Positions 60,701-64,000 of a stretch of 64,000 bases of DNA are shown here, piece after piece. Made by a program: the position numbers and the translations under genes. Source of the DNA: SZUA-100 sp965248135 (GTDB taxonomy: Bacteria > Pseudomonadota > Alphaproteobacteria > Rhizobiales > Rhizobiaceae); assembly GCA_965248135.1 (NCBI GenBank), contig CBDFIN010000009.1:62001-126000 (forward strand). The letters are read 5' to 3'. The stretch's first letter is position 1. Every line of letters begins with the position of its first letter. A model generated the notes under the pieces. It was not told the DNA's origin and did no database searches. It saw only the letters and a program-made list of their open reading frames with translations.

Positions 60701-62701
60701 ATGACAGTTCACAATCCTGATTTGACGGGCGAAAGCATCAAGCCGACCGCCGACATGGCCAACGCCATCCGCGCCCTTTCGATGGACGGCGTACAGGCGG
60801 CAAAATCCGGCCATCCTGGCATGCCCATGGGCATGGCCGATGTGGCGACCGTGCTGTTTTCACAGTTTCTCAAGTTCGATGCATCGGCACCGGATTGGGC
60901 GGACAGGGATCGCTTTATCCTTTCAGCCGGCCATGGCTCGATGTTGATCTACTCGTTGCTTCATCTTTGTGACTATCCTGGAATGGATATCGACCAATTG
61001 CGCAATTTTCGTCAAATGGACGCCAAGACCGCCGGTCATCCCGAATATGGCCATGCGGCCGGTGTGGAAATGACCACAGGGCCGTTGGGGCAGGGCATCA
61101 CCACCGCGGTCGGCTTTGCGCTGGCTGAACGGATGATGGCGGCACGCTATGGCGACGAACTGGTCGATCATCATACCTATGTGATCGCCGGTGACGGCTG
61201 TTTGATGGAAGGCATCAGCCATGAGGCCATCGATTTCGCCGGCAATTTGAAATTGAATAAGCTGGTTGTTCTGTGGGATGATAATTCGATTTCAATTGAT
61301 GGTGACACATCACTTGCCACTTCAACAAATCAGATCAAACGATTTGCAGCGTCCGGCTGGAACACCATCAGCGTCGATGGCCACAATATGGACGATATCG
61401 CCAGTGCGCTTGAGAGCGCGAAAACAAGCGACAAGCCAACGCTGATCGCATGTAAAACAATTATCGGATTTGGTTCGCCCAACAAACAAGGCACTGCCGC
61501 TACCCATGGCGCGCCCTTGGGTGAAGAGGAAATTGCCGCCACCAGGGCGGCGCTGGGTTGGTCTGCTGCACCATTTGAGGTGCCATCCGAAATCGCAGGG
61601 GTGTGGCATTCGGTGGGCGCACGCGGTGCAGCAGATCGAACCCGTTGGGAAGCGCGGCTTGCCGCTTCGCCACGGGCTGATGCGTTCAAAGCGGCAATGG
61701 CCGGCGCATTGCCCAAGGATTTTGCAGCTATCATCGATGGTATCAAGAAAGACTTTGCGCAAGAAGCGCCGAAGCTTGCAACTCGTATTTCATCACAAAA
61801 GACCCTGGAAGTGCTTAACGCGGCCTGTCCGGCCATGATTTCGGGTTCGGCCGATCTGACCGGCTCCAACGGCACCAAAACCGGCACCTATAAAGCGGTC
61901 TCTGCTGAAAGTTACGATGGCAACTACATCCATTACGGGGTGCGCGAACACGCTATGGCGGCGGTAATGAACGGGCTTGCGCTGCATGGTGGCTTCAAAC
62001 CTTATTCGGGCACTTTTCTGGCCTTCGCGGATTATAGCCGCGGCGCCATCCGGCTCGGCGCGCTGATGGGTGTGCCGGTTACCCATGTGATGACGCACGA
62101 TTCGATCGGGCTTGGCGAAGATGGCCCGACCCATCAGCCGGTCGAACATATTTCAAGCCTCCGCGCGATGCCAAATCTCAATGTGTTCAGGCCGTGCGAT
62201 CCGGTGGAGGTGGCGGAATCCTGGGCGTTGGCATTACAATCACAGTCGACCCCGTCGGTGCTCTGTCTGACCCGTCAGGGGATTGCGACCCAGCGCACCA
62301 AACACACCAGCGACAATCTTACCGCCAAGGGTGCCTATGTGCTGCGCGATTGCGAAGGTGCGCGTGACGTGACCGTGCTTGCCACCGGTTCGGAAGTTGA
62401 GATTGCGGGCGAGGCAGCGCAAAAACTCGCCAATGAAGGTGTCAATGCGGCGGTGGTTTCGATGCCGTGCTGGGAACTATTTGCAGCCCAGGACCAGGCC
62501 TACCAGGACAAGGTTCTTGGCGATGTGCCGATGATTGCGGTTGAGGCCGCGATCCGCCATGGCTGGGACCAATGGATTGGCCGCAAGGGCCGCTTTGTCG
62601 GCATGAACGGTTTTGGCGCCTCTGCACCGGCTGACCAACTTTATCAACATTTTGGCATTACCGCGGATGCCATCGTCGCCGCCGCCAAAGAACAGATCTG
62701 A
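60701..62701 (+). CDS. tkt: Transketolase
   Basis: A 666-residue TPP enzyme interchanging C2 units in the Calvin and pentose phosphate pathways. N-terminal QAAKSGHPGMPMGMADVATV is diagnostic; the TPP-binding motif is GDGCLMEGISHEAIDFAGNL up to WDDN. The middle domain has GVREHAMAAVMNGLALHGG and HDSIGLGEDGPTHQPVEH. It starts 10 bases after cbbP with TAGGAG upstream. In this operon it is probably the CbbT equivalent. Confidence 0.95.
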   Translation: MTVHNPDLTGESIKPTADMANAIRALSMDGVQAAKSGHPGMPMGMADVATVLFSQFLKFDASAPDWADRDRFILSAGHGSMLIYSLLHLCDYPGMDIDQLRNFRQMDAKTAGHPEYGHAAGVEMTTGPLGQGITTAVGFALAERMMAARYGDELVDHHTYVIAGDGCLMEGISHEAIDFAGNLKLNKLVVLWDDNSISIDGDTSLATSTNQIKRFAASGWNTISVDGHNMDDIASALESAKTSDKPTLIACKTIIGFGSPNKQGTAATHGAPLGEEEIAATRAALGWSAAPFEVPSEIAGVWHSVGARGAADRTRWEARLAASPRADAFKAAMAGALPKDFAAIIDGIKKDFAQEAPKLATRISSQKTLEVLNAACPAMISGSADLTGSNGTKTGTYKAVSAESYDGNYIHYGVREHAMAAVMNGLALHGGFKPYSGTFLAFADYSRGAIRLGALMGVPVTHVMTHDSIGLGEDGPTHQPVEHISSLRAMPNLNVFRPCDPVEVAESWALALQSQSTPSVLCLTRQGIATQRTKHTSDNLTAKGAYVLRDCEGARDVTVLATGSEVEIAGEAAQKLANEGVNAAVVSMPCWELFAAQDQAYQDKVLGDVPMIAVEAAIRHGWDQWIGRKGRFVGMNGFGASAPADQLYQHFGITADAIVAAAKEQI

Positions 62702-62729
62702 CAAATAAATTAACCTGAGGAGCACAACC

Positions 62730-63737
62730 TTGACCACACGCGTAGCAATCAACGGTTTTGGCCGCATTGGCCGTAACATTCTTCGCGCCATAATCGAATC
62801 GGGCCGCACCGACATCGAAGTTGTCGCGATCAACGATCTGGGGCCGGTTGAAACCAATGCACATTTGCTGCGGTTTGACAGTGTGCACGGTCGTTTTCCG
62901 GCAAAGGTTACGGTTGACGATGACACCATCGATGTTGGCCGCGGGCCAATCAGGGTAACCGCAATTCGCGATCCGAAGGAGCTGCCCTGGGGTGATCTAA
63001 ACGTCGATATCGCGATGGAATGTACCGGCATATTCACAGCCCGCGACAAGGCGGCCATGCATCTTGATGCCGGAGCCAAGCGGGTTTTAATTTCCGCGCC
63101 CGGTGCAGAAGCCGATAAAACCATTGTCTATGGCGTCAACCACACCGCGCTGGGCGCTGAAGATACGGTTGTCTCCAATGCATCATGCACGACCAATTGC
63201 CTTTCGCCGGTGGCATTCACGCTCAATAATGCGGTTGGCATCAAGCACGGTTTCATGACCACCATTCACTCCTATACCGGTGATCAGCCGACGCTTGATA
63301 CCATGCACAAAGACCTTTACCGGGGCCGCGCGGCGGCGATGTCTATGATCCCGACTTCAACCGGTGCGGCTAAAGCCGTCGGTCTGGTGCTGCCGGAACT
63401 GAGTGGTAAGCTCGACGGTACGTCGATCCGGGTGCCGACCCCGAATGTTTCGGTGGTTGATTTCAAATTCGTTGCCTCCCGCTCGACCTCGGTTGAAGAA
63501 ATTAATGATGCTATCAAGGCTGCCGCCGACGGCAAACTGAAAGGTGTGCTCGGTTATACCGATCTGCCCAATGTGTCGATCGATTTTAATCACGATGCCC
63601 ATTCGTCGATCTTTGCGCTCGACCAGACCAAGGTGCTGGATGGCAGCCTGGTGCGTATTTTGACCTGGTATGACAATGAGTGGGGCTTTTCCAGCCGGAT
63701 GTCAGATACGGCTGTCACTATGGGTGCGCTGATATGA
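62730..63737 (+). CDS. gap: Glyceraldehyde-3-phosphate dehydrogenase
   Basis: A 335-residue GAPDH. The Rossmann start is VAINGFGRIGRNILRAI; the active-site cysteine is Cys153 in SNASCTTNCLSP; then HSYTGDQPTLD and a C-terminal WYDNEWGFSSRM. The start is TTG at 62730 with GAGGAG ideally placed. It works reversibly in glycolysis and in the reduction phase of the Calvin cycle. Its stop overlaps the pgk start. Confidence 0.95.
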   Translation: MTTRVAINGFGRIGRNILRAIIESGRTDIEVVAINDLGPVETNAHLLRFDSVHGRFPAKVTVDDDTIDVGRGPIRVTAIRDPKELPWGDLNVDIAMECTGIFTARDKAAMHLDAGAKRVLISAPGAEADKTIVYGVNHTALGAEDTVVSNASCTTNCLSPVAFTLNNAVGIKHGFMTTIHSYTGDQPTLDTMHKDLYRGRAAAMSMIPTSTGAAKAVGLVLPELSGKLDGTSIRVPTPNVSVVDFKFVASRSTSVEEINDAIKAAADGKLKGVLGYTDLPNVSIDFNHDAHSSIFALDQTKVLDGSLVRILTWYDNEWGFSSRMSDTAVTMGALI

Positions 63738-64000
63738 GCAATTCGATCAAATCGATTGAAGAGATTGATGTGAAGGGCAAGCTGGTGCTTGTGCGGGCCG
63801 ATCTCAATGTGCCGCTCAAAGGCGAAGTGGTAACCGATGCAACTCGCATCGACCGCTTTTTGCCGACCGCAAGGGGGCTGATGGAGCGCGGCGCCAGGGT
63901 GGTAATCATGTCGCATTTGGGGCGGCCAAGCGGCGAAGCCAATCCGGCATTCTCGCTGGCTCCGGTGGCCAAGGTGTTGTCGTCCAAACTGGGCAAGGAA
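63734..64000 (+). CDS. pgk: Phosphoglycerate kinase (N-terminal part, runs off the window)
   Basis: The first 89 residues of a PGK: VLVRADLNVPLKGEVVTDAT, RIDRFLPTARGLMERGARVV and MSHLGRPSGEANP are the substrate-binding N-domain motifs. ATG 63734 overlaps the gap stop by four bases. The gene continues past the right edge; full-length PGK is about 400 residues. Confidence 0.93.
   Translation, partial: MSNSIKSIEEIDVKGKLVLVRADLNVPLKGEVVTDATRIDRFLPTARGLMERGARVVIMSHLGRPSGEANPAFSLAPVAKVLSSKLGKE

Overview
The window reads as chromosomal DNA from an alphaproteobacterium, most likely Hyphomicrobiales (Rhizobiales). The support is the order of the division and cell-wall (dcw) cluster, the long FtsZ with a C-terminal extension, a BA14K-family secreted protein, and a cbbR-cbbF-cbbP-type Calvin-cycle operon. 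No species can be named from the sequence alone.

Layout. 1-4.5 kb: the end of a Met-rich protein, a MarR regulator, and a 5-oxoprolinase/hydantoinase gene broken by one frameshift. 4.5-5.8 kb: a gene-free stretch with two DnaA-box-like sites, an array of about ten degenerate 31/36-bp repeats, an intrinsic terminator and several hairpins. 5.8-9 kb: a J-domain protein, a cell-wall amidase, a lytic transglycosylase lipoprotein and the RNase P RNA. 9.2-34.2 kb: one co-directional block mraZ-rsmH-ftsL-ftsI-murE-murF-mraY-murD-ftsW-murG-murC-murB-ddl-ftsQ-ftsA-ftsZ-lpxC-bamD-recN-ligA, mostly with overlapping or near-touching genes. It makes lipid II and the divisome, then adds lipid A, outer-membrane assembly and DNA repair or joining functions.

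34.4-39.2 kb is a minus-strand group of unfamiliar envelope proteins: a two-repeat peptidoglycan-binding protein, a 996-residue secreted multidomain protein with a PAN-like domain, a 234-residue secreted helical protein and a small membrane protein. 39.4-49.8 kb holds an M32 carboxypeptidase, an AzlCD exporter, aminopeptidase P, PrmA, a degenerate EAL protein and a UvrD-type helicase. 49.9-52.9 kb is a P450 / Tat-exported nitroreductase-like / MarR module with an operator lying on its promoter. 52.9-57.7 kb holds a nuclease-family protein, two related small His/Arg-rich secreted proteins, a truncated enoyl-CoA hydratase next to a palindromic repeat, an isovaleryl-CoA dehydrogenase and a sulfatase remnant.

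57.7-64 kb is cbbR, divergent from cbbF-cbbP-tkt-gap-pgk, which runs off the right edge. Phosphoribulokinase implies a Calvin cycle, but Rubisco is not inside the window. No CRISPR array, tRNA, rRNA operon, prophage or intact transposase was seen. The most unusual features are the 4.66-5.04 kb repeat array, the 35-39 kb secreted-protein operon, and the palindromic element whose second copy ends a decayed gene.
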